Part shown: positions 25,198 through 33,561 of the stretch, piece by piece
Layout: each line of letters starts with the position of its first letter
Position numbering within the stretch: the stretch's first letter is position 1
NCBI GenBank assembly: GCA_900541025.1
Contig: UQIL01000008.1
Span: forward strand, 1-64,000
Source: an uncultured Collinsella sp.
GTDB lineage: Bacteria > Actinomycetota > Coriobacteriia > Coriobacteriales > Coriobacteriaceae
Length of the DNA: 64,000 nucleotides
Reading direction: 5' to 3'
Position numbers and translations under genes: made by a program
The notes under the pieces: generated by a model
Databases searched by the model: none
Seen by the model: only the letters and a program-made list of their open reading frames with translations
Told to the model about the DNA's origin: nothing

Positions 25198-26220
25198 CTA
25201 GCGCGAGGTCGAAGCGCGGTGTTCGATGTGGCCGGGGATCTCGATGCGCTTGGGGGCGAGCTTTGCGGCATCGCCCACCGTAGTGGTAACGACGTCGATG
25301 CGCTCGGACAGGCGCTCGACTACGCGCTCGGCAATGGTAAGGGTGTCTTGCGCGGCCGTGGTCACACCGCCAAAGAGCACGTGGTTCCAGGGGTAATCGT
25401 CAAACGTCGCGATCTTGAGGCCAGCCGGCAACGAGGGTCCCAACTGTGCCAGCGCCTCGGTCAGACGCAGAAAGACCAGGCCGTTGACGGCAATGAGGCC
25501 AAGCTTTTTGCCCGCATAGTCGCGGATGGTCTCGTCCAGGCGACTGACACCCGTGGCGCCACCGTCGGCCAGGGTGACGACCTCGCCCGCAAGACCGCGG
25601 CGCGAAAGCTCGTCGGCAAAGGCCTCGGCGCGCTCGCGACGCACGGGGCTGTCATCGCTTGCCTCGGTGAGCAGGCACAGGCGTTCACTGCCCGCGACAG
25701 CCAAGGCGTCTACCAGGCCGGCGACCAGCTCACGGTTGTTGGAGGTCACCAGATCGACACCGCCGGCGGCAATATCGCGGTCGAGCAGCACGACGGGCAA
25801 GCGTCCCGCTGCCGCGGCGATCGCCTCGTCATTGCCGCCGCAGGTGTTGACGACCAGGCCGTCCACGCCGGCATCGATAAGTCTGGTGAGCGACTCTGCT
25901 TCCTTGGCGGAATCATTGCCGCTAATGGCCGTCATGAGTGAGCAGCCGCGCGCGGCGGCGCTGGCGGAAAGCCCTTCGAGCATGGCGCTCGAGAACGGGT
26001 TGGCGATATCGGCCAGGATCACGCCGATGAGGTTGGTGCGCGAGCTGCGAAGGTTGCGCGCGGCGGCACGCGGGCGATAGCCAGTGCGCTCGATGACCGC
26101 CGCGATGCGGGCACGTGTTTCCTCGGTCATCTGCCCGGGGCGGTTGTTGAGATAGCGCGAGACCGTGGCCGGGCTCACGCCCGCCTCGGCGGCAATATCC
26201 TTGATTCTCATCTGCGCCAT
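25198..26220 (-). CDS. LacI-family transcriptional regulator
   Basis: A 340-residue repressor. The helix-turn-helix is MRIKDIAAEAGVSPATVSRY with the hinge RPRAAARNLRSSRTNLIGV, followed by a periplasmic-binding-like sugar domain. Start at 26220 is chosen over a longer reading because the helix-turn-helix must lie at the N-terminus; an ATG three codons later is equally possible. It differs from the ebg regulator of this window. The operator and target are not evident: the nearest gene upstream is a GntR regulator in the same direction and there is no sugar operon next to it, so it probably acts elsewhere. Confidence 0.88.
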   Translation of the reverse strand: MAQMRIKDIAAEAGVSPATVSRYLNNRPGQMTEETRARIAAVIERTGYRPRAAARNLRSSRTNLIGVILADIANPFSSAMLEGLSASAAARGCSLMTAISGNDSAKEAESLTRLIDAGVDGLVVNTCGGNDEAIAAAAGRLPVVLLDRDIAAGGVDLVTSNNRELVAGLVDALAVAGSERLCLLTEASDDSPVRRERAEAFADELSRRGLAGEVVTLADGGATGVSRLDETIRDYAGKKLGLIAVNGLVFLRLTEALAQLGPSLPAGLKIATFDDYPWNHVLFGGVTTAAQDTLTIAERVVERLSERIDVVTTTVGDAAKLAPKRIEIPGHIEHRASTSR

Positions 26221-26346
26221 AGCGCACCCCGTTTCCCAACTGTCGGCAGCCTGAGCCATTTTAGGCATTTTTTTTAAAAATCTCGCTTGCAAAACGCTGT
26301 AGGTGAGCAGCATCGTTTTTGCGTCTCGAGCAGATGCGGTGATGGA

Positions 26347-27036
26347 CTAGATAGACGAGTCTTTAGGCAGCTCAAAGTAGTCGGGATACAAGGCGATAAC
26401 CGGGCCCTGCTCCTCGGGCATCAGATGCAAGTGCGTCTCGGCCAGATAGCTCGCCGTGTCGGTATCGCCCCTCTTAATGGCCTCGAGAATCCGGCGATGC
26501 TGCCGACGAATCGGCTCCCAATCCAGGTCCTGCGACACCATACGCAACCAGTTGTATCGCTCAAAATGCGTGTTGACGCTCTTCATCCAATCCCACAACA
26601 TGTGGCGGCCGGCAATCACAAAACACGTCTCATGAAACAGGTTATCCAAGTCGAAAAAGCGACGCGTTTCGCTATGGTCGAGCGACTCGGACTCGGCAAG
26701 AATCTGCTCGAGCCGCTGCTTTTGCTCGGGCGTGGCGGCAGAACAGCATTTAATGAGCACGCTTCTCTCGAGCTTCTCGCGCAAGAAGCAGGCGTTCTCG
26801 GCGCGCTCCATGCTGATTTTTGAGACATAGGTGCCGCTTTTGGGACGCGTTTCCACCAGCTCCTGCTCGCGCAGGCGCACAAAGGACTCACGAATGGGTG
26901 TGCGCCCGATCCCCGTCTCCTTTTCCAAACCAATCGCCGAAAGGCGCGTGCCGGGCTTGAGCTCGGCATAGATGATCTTGGAGCGCAATGCGTTGTATGC
27001 CTGATCTTGCAGACTCTGATAATGCTGCTGTTCCAT
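26347..27036 (-). CDS. GntR-family (FadR/FCD) transcriptional regulator
   Basis: A 229-residue regulator. The winged helix spans residues 8-75 (ALRSKIIYAELKPGTRLSA, GRTPIRESFVRLREQELVET, GTYVSKIS) and the all-helical FCD ligand domain follows, with a metal-binding pattern of His residues around NLFHETCF and AETHLHL. FCD regulators usually sense organic acids or sugar acids. GAGGG precedes the start. No adjacent operon identifies the effector. Confidence 0.88.
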   Translation of the reverse strand: MEQQHYQSLQDQAYNALRSKIIYAELKPGTRLSAIGLEKETGIGRTPIRESFVRLREQELVETRPKSGTYVSKISMERAENACFLREKLERSVLIKCCSAATPEQKQRLEQILAESESLDHSETRRFFDLDNLFHETCFVIAGRHMLWDWMKSVNTHFERYNWLRMVSQDLDWEPIRRQHRRILEAIKRGDTDTASYLAETHLHLMPEEQGPVIALYPDYFELPKDSSI

Positions 27037-27135
27037 AAAGCCCTCGGATAAACCCCTGCTTTGTCGAATATCACCTCAGTAATACTATCGCATCGGCACG
27101 TCGCAACCGGTCTTTTGGGGCGGGGCTCTTTTGGT

Positions 27136-28389
27136 CTATGAGTGCTCGTATTTCGTAGCGCGGCCTGTCCCCTGCTTTACAATTGCGCTTCGACCAATCA
27201 GCGATTCGAGCGCCGCCAACGTCCGCATGCGGCTCAGCCCCGTCTGTTTTTCAATCTCGCTTCGCGACATAATTCGCCCGCCCGACAAGGCCTTGAGAAC
27301 CTGGACCTCTTCCTCGGACCCTTCAAAGGCATCGGTAACGGGCAATGTGACGGCCACCATGCCGCCGCGAACATCAAAAATTGGTTGATTGATCGAATCG
27401 CGATAGGCACGTCTAATGCGCGCGATTCCCGTACCAAATTTCTCGATGTAATCCAGCTTTAAGAAGGCCTCTGCAACGATGGGGTTTCTGAGCACGGATA
27501 TCTGCCCATACAGGTATTGTTCCGTCGTCAAACCGGCAGGCAGCGATCCGGGGGAGGTCACAACGACACGATCATCGTACAGGGCAATTTGAACGTTCGC
27601 TCGAACGTCCCACGTCCGATGCACCAAAGCGTTTGCAACAGCTTCGCGGAATGCCTCAAGAGGAATTCGATCGGTTTGGATGCGCTCCATCCCTTCGATA
27701 CGCTCATAACGGTAGTAGCGTGCAAGCATAGCCACCGCCCTGTCCACCTGCTCAATTGCGGATACATTTGTCGCCACCTCGCGATCCAAGATCACATCCT
27801 CGGTATCGCCAAAACGGACGCAGTCGATGCCCGGAAAATCATTCTTATCCGCCAAAATCGCCGCAGCGTTGGTATAGCCGTCCTTGCCGAGCAAGCGGAG
27901 CGTACGCATGATATCCGGCGTTAGCTCGGAAATGCCGAGGTGTTCAACACACTTATGCTCGAGCGTATGAAAGCCCAAGTTCTGGCGAGCCGATGTGAGC
28001 GCGTCGAACGTTACGTTGCTGCCTTCGAGCGTCAGCCTGCCATACTCAAACCGGTCGACCTCCACCGTTGCCGAATCGTTTCGTCTGTAGGCCTTCCCCT
28101 TGCTTCGATAGGGTTTGTCCTGCCCCTCATAAACCGTAAGGATTACGGTCCCGTGTTTCTCATCGGGCTCAAGCGAGTAACGGGGCGCGGGATCAAGACT
28201 GTCGTTAATCATGTTCTCGATGCGCAGGCATTCTGCAACCGGATCCGCAAGGCCGACAGCCACGCCATCGTCATCAACACCAAACTCAATCTTGCCCGTC
28301 CCGAAGTTTGCATAGGCGCTCACCGTTTTAAGAAACGTCGGCGTAACGCTGTCCTTGTATTCGACTGTAGGGCTCTCTCCAATAACCAT
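27136..28389 (-). CDS. AlbA_2 (Schlafen-type) and ATPase-like domain transcriptional regulator
   Basis: A 417-residue protein. It opens with an AlbA_2/divergent-AAA4 domain (ESPTVEYKDSVTP, SAYANFGTGKIEFGVDDDG), has a HATPase-like ATP-binding region in the middle (REAVANALVHRTW, FGTGIARIRR), and a C-terminal winged helix (SRSEIEKQTGLSRMRTLAAL). Such proteins are thought to be regulators. ATG at 28389 is preferred, with GAGGGGG eight bases upstream; a GTG six bases earlier is too close to the site. Its upstream gap has a repeated palindrome, a likely own operator. Confidence 0.8.
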   Translation of the reverse strand: MVIGESPTVEYKDSVTPTFLKTVSAYANFGTGKIEFGVDDDGVAVGLADPVAECLRIENMINDSLDPAPRYSLEPDEKHGTVILTVYEGQDKPYRSKGKAYRRNDSATVEVDRFEYGRLTLEGSNVTFDALTSARQNLGFHTLEHKCVEHLGISELTPDIMRTLRLLGKDGYTNAAAILADKNDFPGIDCVRFGDTEDVILDREVATNVSAIEQVDRAVAMLARYYRYERIEGMERIQTDRIPLEAFREAVANALVHRTWDVRANVQIALYDDRVVVTSPGSLPAGLTTEQYLYGQISVLRNPIVAEAFLKLDYIEKFGTGIARIRRAYRDSINQPIFDVRGGMVAVTLPVTDAFEGSEEEVQVLKALSGGRIMSRSEIEKQTGLSRMRTLAALESLIGRSAIVKQGTGRATKYEHS

Positions 28390-28431
28390 ATGCACAACCC
28401 CCTCGTTTCATACCATTCATAACCGTATTAT

Positions 28432-28486
28432 AAGACGAAAACCGTTTGCGTACTGATTTATCCAAGACGTAAACGGTTTTCGTCTT
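28432..28486. promoter_or_regulatory. Perfect 16-bp inverted repeat upstream of the AlbA_2 regulator gene
   Basis: AAGACGAAAACCGTTT (28432-28447) and AAACGGTTTTCGTCTT (28471-28486) are exact complements 23 bases apart. A third partial copy (AGACTGTTTTCGTCTG) is near 28545-28560. Repeats of GTTTTCGTCT this close to the start of the regulator gene suggest an operator cluster. Confidence 0.5.
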
Positions 28487-28586
28487 GATTTGCATACGGA
28501 ATTAAGACGCATAATTTCGCTTTCGTATGACTCAATATCGGACGCAGACTGTTTTCGTCTGTCAATACGTCTGCAATCCAAACGAA

Positions 28587-28620
28587 AAGAGCCCCGAGCT
28601 CGTATGAACTCGGGGCTCTT
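28587..28620 (-). terminator. Terminator of the enoate-reductase-like gene
   Basis: AAGAGCCCCGAG...CTCGGGGCTCTT, a perfect 12-bp stem, followed on the minus strand by TTCGTTTGG. It lies 64 bases after the stop codon; CCTGTCCCC occurs in between. Confidence 0.8.
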
Positions 28621-28683
28621 TGTGGCGCACATCTATGATCAGCTTAGCGCAAAGTAACCTGTCCCCATGCACCAAAGGGTTGA

Positions 28684-30633
28684 CTAGAGCTCGCAGGCGA
28701 CCTTGTAGCCATCGCCGATGGCGTCGCGAATGTTGCCGCACTTGTTGGCGTCACCCAGCACGTGGGTGGTAACGCCGGCTGCCGCCAGGTCGTCGGCCAG
28801 CTTGGTATTGGGACGATAGCCCATGGCAAGCACCAGTGTATCGGCACCGGTGATGGTGTGGACCTCGCCGTCCTTCTCGTAACTGATGGTGTCCTCGGTA
28901 ATCTCGGTCACCTTGGCCTCGGTCAGCACGTGAACGCCCTTGGAGAGCATGCGCGTGATGAGCACCGCGCGACCGGCACCGCCCTCGTTAGCGGCGAGCG
29001 TCTTGGTCATCTCGATAACAGTGACATCGCGATTGGCCGGCGACAGGTCGTTGACCAGCGGGGCCAGGTAATCTGCCGCCTCGCAGCCAACGGTGCCGCC
29101 GCCCACAATGACGATCTTCTTGCCCGGGAAAGCCTTGCCACCCAGCAGGTCGTCAGCCGTCATAACCTGCTTAAAGCCCTGCATGAAAGCCGGAGCGATG
29201 GGCTCGGCGCCATAAGCCAGGACAACCTCGTAGCCCGCGTAGTCACGCTGAATGTCCTCGGCAGTAAGCTCGGTGCCAAATATGCACTTCACGCCCGCCT
29301 CGGCCAGACGACGGTACTGATACTTGATCACGCGGGTGAGCTCCTGCTTTGCCGGCGGAACAGCTGCGATGCGCATCTCGCCACCCGGCTCGTCCTGCTT
29401 GTCCACGAGCACCACGTTGTGGCCGCGCTTGGCGGCAATGTAGGCTGCCTCCATGCCCGCAGGACCAGCGCCCACAACCAGTACGTTCTTAGCCTCGGCG
29501 GCAGGCTCGTAGCCGGCCTCGTCGCGCTCCACGTCCGGGTTGACGGTGCAGGAGATGCGCTTGCCAAACATAATGCCGTTCAGGCAGCGCAGGCAGCCAA
29601 TGCAGGGGCGGATGTCGTCGGCGTTGCCGGCAGCGGCCTTATTGCAGAACTCGGCATCGCACAGATTGGCGCGGCCCATCATGCAGATGTCGGCAGCGCC
29701 GTCCTCGATCAGCTCCTCGGCGATCCAGGCCTCGTTAATGCGGCCGACCGTGGCAACGGGAATGTTCACGTGCTTCTTAATCTCACGCGAGCAAGCGGCG
29801 TGCGAGGCCTGCTGGGTACCGGCGGCGGGAATTGCGGAGCCGCGCTTGATGGTGGTGCCGCCCGACACGTGAATCATGTCGACGCCGGCCTTCTCCAGGC
29901 GACGCGAGACGTAAATCATGTCGTTGAGGGTCAGGCCGCCATCGGTGTACTCGTCGCCCGAGATACGAACGTCGATGATAAAGTCCTTGCCGCAGCGCTC
30001 GCGAATCTCGGCGATGACCTCGAGCAGGAAGCGCATGCGGGCGTCGAGCGAGCCACCGTACTCATCGGTACGCTTGTTGTAGAGCGGGGTCAAAAAGCCG
30101 CCGAGCATACCGTGGGCGTGCGCCGCATGGACTTCGACGCCATCGACGCCAGCCTTTTGCATGCGCACGGCAGCGTCGCCAAACTGGTGCGTGAGCTCGT
30201 GGATCTCATCGACCGTGATGGGGCGCGGCGCCTCGCGGGCGTAAGACGGGCCCACAAAGGACGGAGCGATCAGGCGCGGCGTGCCCGGAATGTTAAAGGC
30301 CATGTAGGCGGGGTGGAAGAGCTGCGGCATGATCTTGCAGCCATACTCGTGGACGGCCGCGGCGAGCTTTTCCCAGCCAGGGATAAACGTGTCATCGTAA
30401 CAGCACATGTCACCCGGCAGATAGGTATAGGTGGGCTCGACCGTCACGACCTCGGTGATGATCAGGCCTACGCCGCCCTTGGCACGGGCACGGTAATGAT
30501 CGACCAAATCGTCGGTCACATATCCGTGATCGGCCAGGTTGGTAGATACCGGCGGCATAAAGACGCGGTTCTTGACCTCGGTCGTACCGACCTTGATCGG
30601 GCTAAAGAGCATCGGGTAGGCGGATGACTCCAT
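28684..30633 (-). CDS. NADH:flavin oxidoreductase/enoate reductase (BaiCD/2,4-dienoyl-CoA reductase type)
   Basis: A 649-residue flavoprotein of the old-yellow-enzyme family that reduces C=C bonds of unsaturated acids, CoA esters or steroid-like compounds. Residues 1-370 form the FMN barrel (LFSPIKVGTTEVKNRVFMPP, then VEVHAAHAHGMLGGFLTPLYNKR). Cysteines in CIGCLRC and SCTVNPD bind a 4Fe-4S cluster. The rest is an FAD/NAD(P)H domain with GAGPAGMEAA and GGGTVGCEAA. Start 30633 has GGAAG upstream. Gut relatives include bile-acid and enoate reductases, but the substrate is not shown here. Confidence 0.88.
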   Translation of the reverse strand: MESSAYPMLFSPIKVGTTEVKNRVFMPPVSTNLADHGYVTDDLVDHYRARAKGGVGLIITEVVTVEPTYTYLPGDMCCYDDTFIPGWEKLAAAVHEYGCKIMPQLFHPAYMAFNIPGTPRLIAPSFVGPSYAREAPRPITVDEIHELTHQFGDAAVRMQKAGVDGVEVHAAHAHGMLGGFLTPLYNKRTDEYGGSLDARMRFLLEVIAEIRERCGKDFIIDVRISGDEYTDGGLTLNDMIYVSRRLEKAGVDMIHVSGGTTIKRGSAIPAAGTQQASHAACSREIKKHVNIPVATVGRINEAWIAEELIEDGAADICMMGRANLCDAEFCNKAAAGNADDIRPCIGCLRCLNGIMFGKRISCTVNPDVERDEAGYEPAAEAKNVLVVGAGPAGMEAAYIAAKRGHNVVLVDKQDEPGGEMRIAAVPPAKQELTRVIKYQYRRLAEAGVKCIFGTELTAEDIQRDYAGYEVVLAYGAEPIAPAFMQGFKQVMTADDLLGGKAFPGKKIVIVGGGTVGCEAADYLAPLVNDLSPANRDVTVIEMTKTLAANEGGAGRAVLITRMLSKGVHVLTEAKVTEITEDTISYEKDGEVHTITGADTLVLAMGYRPNTKLADDLAAAGVTTHVLGDANKCGNIRDAIGDGYKVACEL

Positions 30634-30751
30634 ACAGGCTTCCTTTCGTTTGAGCCGCTCGGCGGCAGTTGCTAACACACCTATCGTATCAGTATCCGCC
30701 GCATTCGCACTCGCTCGCACTCCCTACCTTCAATCCCGACCCTCACAAAAA

Positions 30752-30818
30752 AGTTGCGGTGAAATACGGAGTAGATGAGGCTTTTGACAGGCAAAACAGT
30801 CCGTATTCCACCGCAACT
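30752..30818 (-). terminator. Long-hairpin terminator of the kdpFABC operon
   Basis: AGTTGCGGTGAAATACGGA (30752-30770) pairs with TCCGTATTCCACCGCAACT (30800-30818), one mismatch, with a second small stem TTTTG/CAAAA inside. On the minus strand TTTTTTGTGAGG follows. It begins 64 bases after the kdpC stop codon. Confidence 0.8.
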
Positions 30819-30881
30819 GATGGGCGGGGTGGAATTGAGGGCTCAGATAGTCAGTCATGCCCTCATCCGCCACTCCCTCAC

Positions 30882-31472
30882 CTACAGCGCGCCGTCCAGC
30901 ATAAGGTTCACCTTGAGCACGTTGACCGTGGGCTCGCCGAAGACGCCCAGGAATCGGTCCTTGGTGCACGCGGCGATGATCTCGCGCACCTCGCCTTCGC
31001 TCTTGCCCGTGGCCTTGGCAAGGCGCGGGACTTGGTACTCGGCGGCATCCGGAGAGATCTCCGGGTCGAGGCCGGACCCCGAACACGTCACCAGGTCGAC
31101 GGGCACAGCGTCCATATCGGCATCGGGGTTGGCGGCGCGGATCTTCTTCACGCGCGCATCTATCAGCTGCCGATACTCCTCACTCGCCGGGGACAGGTTG
31201 GACGGGGCACCATACGCCATGAGCTCGCCGTCTTCGCCTTCGACAATTGACACGTTCTGGATACGACCCCACATGTGGGCTTCGTCATCGAAGTTCTGGC
31301 CGATGAGCTCGGAACCCACAACCTTGCCGTCGACCGTAATAAGCGATCCGTTCGCCTGGTACGGAAACGCAAGCTGCGCGACGCCAGTCACCACGAGCGT
31401 GTATCCCAGGCCGCAGACGATGGTAAACAGCGCGAACACGCCAAGTGCGCGCGATGCGATACCTTTGAACAT
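30882..31472 (-). CDS. kdpC: Potassium-transporting ATPase KdpC subunit
   Basis: A 196-residue subunit with one N-terminal membrane helix (residues 8-35) that helps KdpB bind ATP in the high-affinity potassium pump. The stretch VDLVTCSGSGLDPEISPDAA is the KdpC signature. It is the last of four genes, following kdpB by 12 bases. Its length is normal. Confidence 0.95.
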   Translation of the reverse strand: MFKGIASRALGVFALFTIVCGLGYTLVVTGVAQLAFPYQANGSLITVDGKVVGSELIGQNFDDEAHMWGRIQNVSIVEGEDGELMAYGAPSNLSPASEEYRQLIDARVKKIRAANPDADMDAVPVDLVTCSGSGLDPEISPDAAEYQVPRLAKATGKSEGEVREIIAACTKDRFLGVFGEPTVNVLKVNLMLDGAL

Positions 31473-31484
31473 ACAAACCTCCGT

Positions 31485-33545
31485 CTACATCATGCCAATG
31501 CCGAACAAGGCCAGCAGCATGTCGATAATCTTGATGAATACGAACGGCGCCACGATACCGCCCAGACCCCACACCAGCAGGTTGTGGGTCAGCAGCTGGC
31601 CGGATGAAAGCTCGCGGTACTTCACGCCTTTCAGGGCGGCAGGAATCAGCGCGACGATGACCAGCGCGTTGTAGATAATGGCGGACAGCACGGCAGTCAA
31701 CGGGCTGGTGAGCCCCAGGATGTTGAGGGCGTCCAACCCGGGGTAGATCGGCGAGAACAGGGCCGGGATGATAGCGAAGTACTTCGCCATGTCGTTGGCG
31801 ACCGAGAAGGTCGTAAGCGAACCGCGGGTCATGAGCAGCTGCTTGCCGATACGCACGACCTCGATGAGCTTGGTGGGGCTGGAGTCGAGGTCGACCATGT
31901 TGCCGGCCTCCTTGGCAGCCTGGGTGCCCGTGTTCATGGCCACGGCGACATCCGCCTGCGCCAGCGCCGGCGCGTCGTTGGTGCCGTCGCCGGTCATGGC
32001 GACCAGGTGGCCCTCACGCTGGAACTCGCGGATCTTCTCGAGCTTGCCCTCAGGGGTGGCCTCGGCCAGGAAGTCGTCAACGCCGGCCTCGGCGGCGATT
32101 GCCGCGGCGGTGAGTGGGTTGTCGCCCGTCACCATGATGGTCTTGATGCCCATCTTGCGCAGGTCGGCGAACTTCTCCTTAACGCCGGACTTGATGATGT
32201 CCTTGAGGTACACAACGCCCAGCACGCGGCAGTTCTTGGTCACGACCAGCGGGGTGCCGCCGGCCTTGGCGATGCGCTCGACGGCCTCGTCGCACTCCTG
32301 GGAGAACACGCCGCCGGCTGCCTCCACATAGGTGCGCACGGAATCGGCAGCGCCCTTGCGGATCTCATTGCCCTCGTAGTTCACACCGGACATGCGGGTC
32401 GCCGCGGTGAAGGGGATGAACTCCATACCCTTATCCTCGAGTGTGCGGCCGCGCAGACCGAACTGCTCCTTGGCGAGCACGACGATGGAACGGCCTTCGG
32501 GGGTCTCGTCGGCCAGCGAGGAAAGCTGGGCGGCATCGGCCAGCTCCGCGGGATCGATGCCGTCGACCGGGATGAACTCGGCGGCTTGGCGGTTACCCAG
32601 GGTGATGGTGCCGGTCTTGTCGAGCATGAGGATGTCGACGTCGCCGGCGGCCTCGATGGCGCGGCCGGACATGGCCAGCACGTTGGCCTCGTTCAGACGG
32701 CTCATGCCGGCGATGCCGATGGCGGAAAGAAGGGCGCCGATGGTAGTAGGAGCCAGGCACACGAGCAGCGCCACGAGCGTGGTCACGGCCGTGGGGTTGT
32801 CCATGTCGTTAAGACCGACCGAGAAGCAGGAGTAACAATACAGGGCCAGCGTGACCAGGATAAAGACGATGGAGAGGGCCACCAGGAAGATCTCCAGAGC
32901 GATCTCGTTAGGGGTCTTCTTGCGCGCGGCACCCTCGACCATCGCAATCATCTTGTCCAGGAAGCTCTGGCCGGGCTCACTGGAGATCTTGACGATGATC
33001 CAGTCGGACAGCACCGTGGTACCGCCGGTAACGGCAGAGCGGTCGCCGCCGGCCTCGCGGACCACGGGGGCGGACTCGCCGGTGATGGCGGACTCGTCAA
33101 CGGAAGCAGCGCCCTCGATGACGTCGCCGTCGCCGGGAATCTGCTCGCCGGCGCGTACGATCACCAGGTCGCCGCGCGTGAGCTCGGTGCCGGGAACGAC
33201 GGTGAAGTGCTCCTTGTCCTCAACGGACTCGATGCGATGGGCCTCGACATCCTTCTTGGCCGCACGCAGGGAATCGGCCTGGGCTTTACCGCGGCCCTCG
33301 GCAAGCGCCTCGGCGAAGTTCGAGAACAGGTCGGTAAGCCACAGGATGACCGCGATGGCGACCACATAGTAGGTGGGCACACCCGCGTCCTGCACACCGA
33401 AAATGGAAGCGACGGCCAGGACGGAGGTCATGGCGGCGGAAAGCCACACCAGGAACATGACCGGGTTTTGAATCTGGACGCGAGGATCCAGCTTGGCAAA
33501 CGAGTCGCGGACCGCGCGGCCCATCATGTCTTTTTGCATAGTCAT
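31485..33545 (-). CDS. kdpB: Potassium-transporting ATPase KdpB subunit
   Basis: A 686-residue P-type ATPase that drives potassium uptake. Visible motifs: TGES (actuator), the phosphorylated Asp in DKTGTITLGN, and TGDGTNDAPALAQADV near residue 520. Start at 33545 has GGAGGG nine bases upstream; a second ATG two codons later is possible. It lies between kdpA (16 bases) and kdpC. The family length is about 680. Confidence 0.97.
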   Translation of the reverse strand: MTMQKDMMGRAVRDSFAKLDPRVQIQNPVMFLVWLSAAMTSVLAVASIFGVQDAGVPTYYVVAIAVILWLTDLFSNFAEALAEGRGKAQADSLRAAKKDVEAHRIESVEDKEHFTVVPGTELTRGDLVIVRAGEQIPGDGDVIEGAASVDESAITGESAPVVREAGGDRSAVTGGTTVLSDWIIVKISSEPGQSFLDKMIAMVEGAARKKTPNEIALEIFLVALSIVFILVTLALYCYSCFSVGLNDMDNPTAVTTLVALLVCLAPTTIGALLSAIGIAGMSRLNEANVLAMSGRAIEAAGDVDILMLDKTGTITLGNRQAAEFIPVDGIDPAELADAAQLSSLADETPEGRSIVVLAKEQFGLRGRTLEDKGMEFIPFTAATRMSGVNYEGNEIRKGAADSVRTYVEAAGGVFSQECDEAVERIAKAGGTPLVVTKNCRVLGVVYLKDIIKSGVKEKFADLRKMGIKTIMVTGDNPLTAAAIAAEAGVDDFLAEATPEGKLEKIREFQREGHLVAMTGDGTNDAPALAQADVAVAMNTGTQAAKEAGNMVDLDSSPTKLIEVVRIGKQLLMTRGSLTTFSVANDMAKYFAIIPALFSPIYPGLDALNILGLTSPLTAVLSAIIYNALVIVALIPAALKGVKYRELSSGQLLTHNLLVWGLGGIVAPFVFIKIIDMLLALFGIGMM

Positions 33546-33561
33546 AAATCTGCGCCCTCCT

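Noticed and set aside
27136..27200. A CCTGTCCCC-family repeat inside the AlbA_2-type gene end
   Set aside because: The match is explained by the normal coding sequence for VKQGTGRATKYE and has no hairpin arms.
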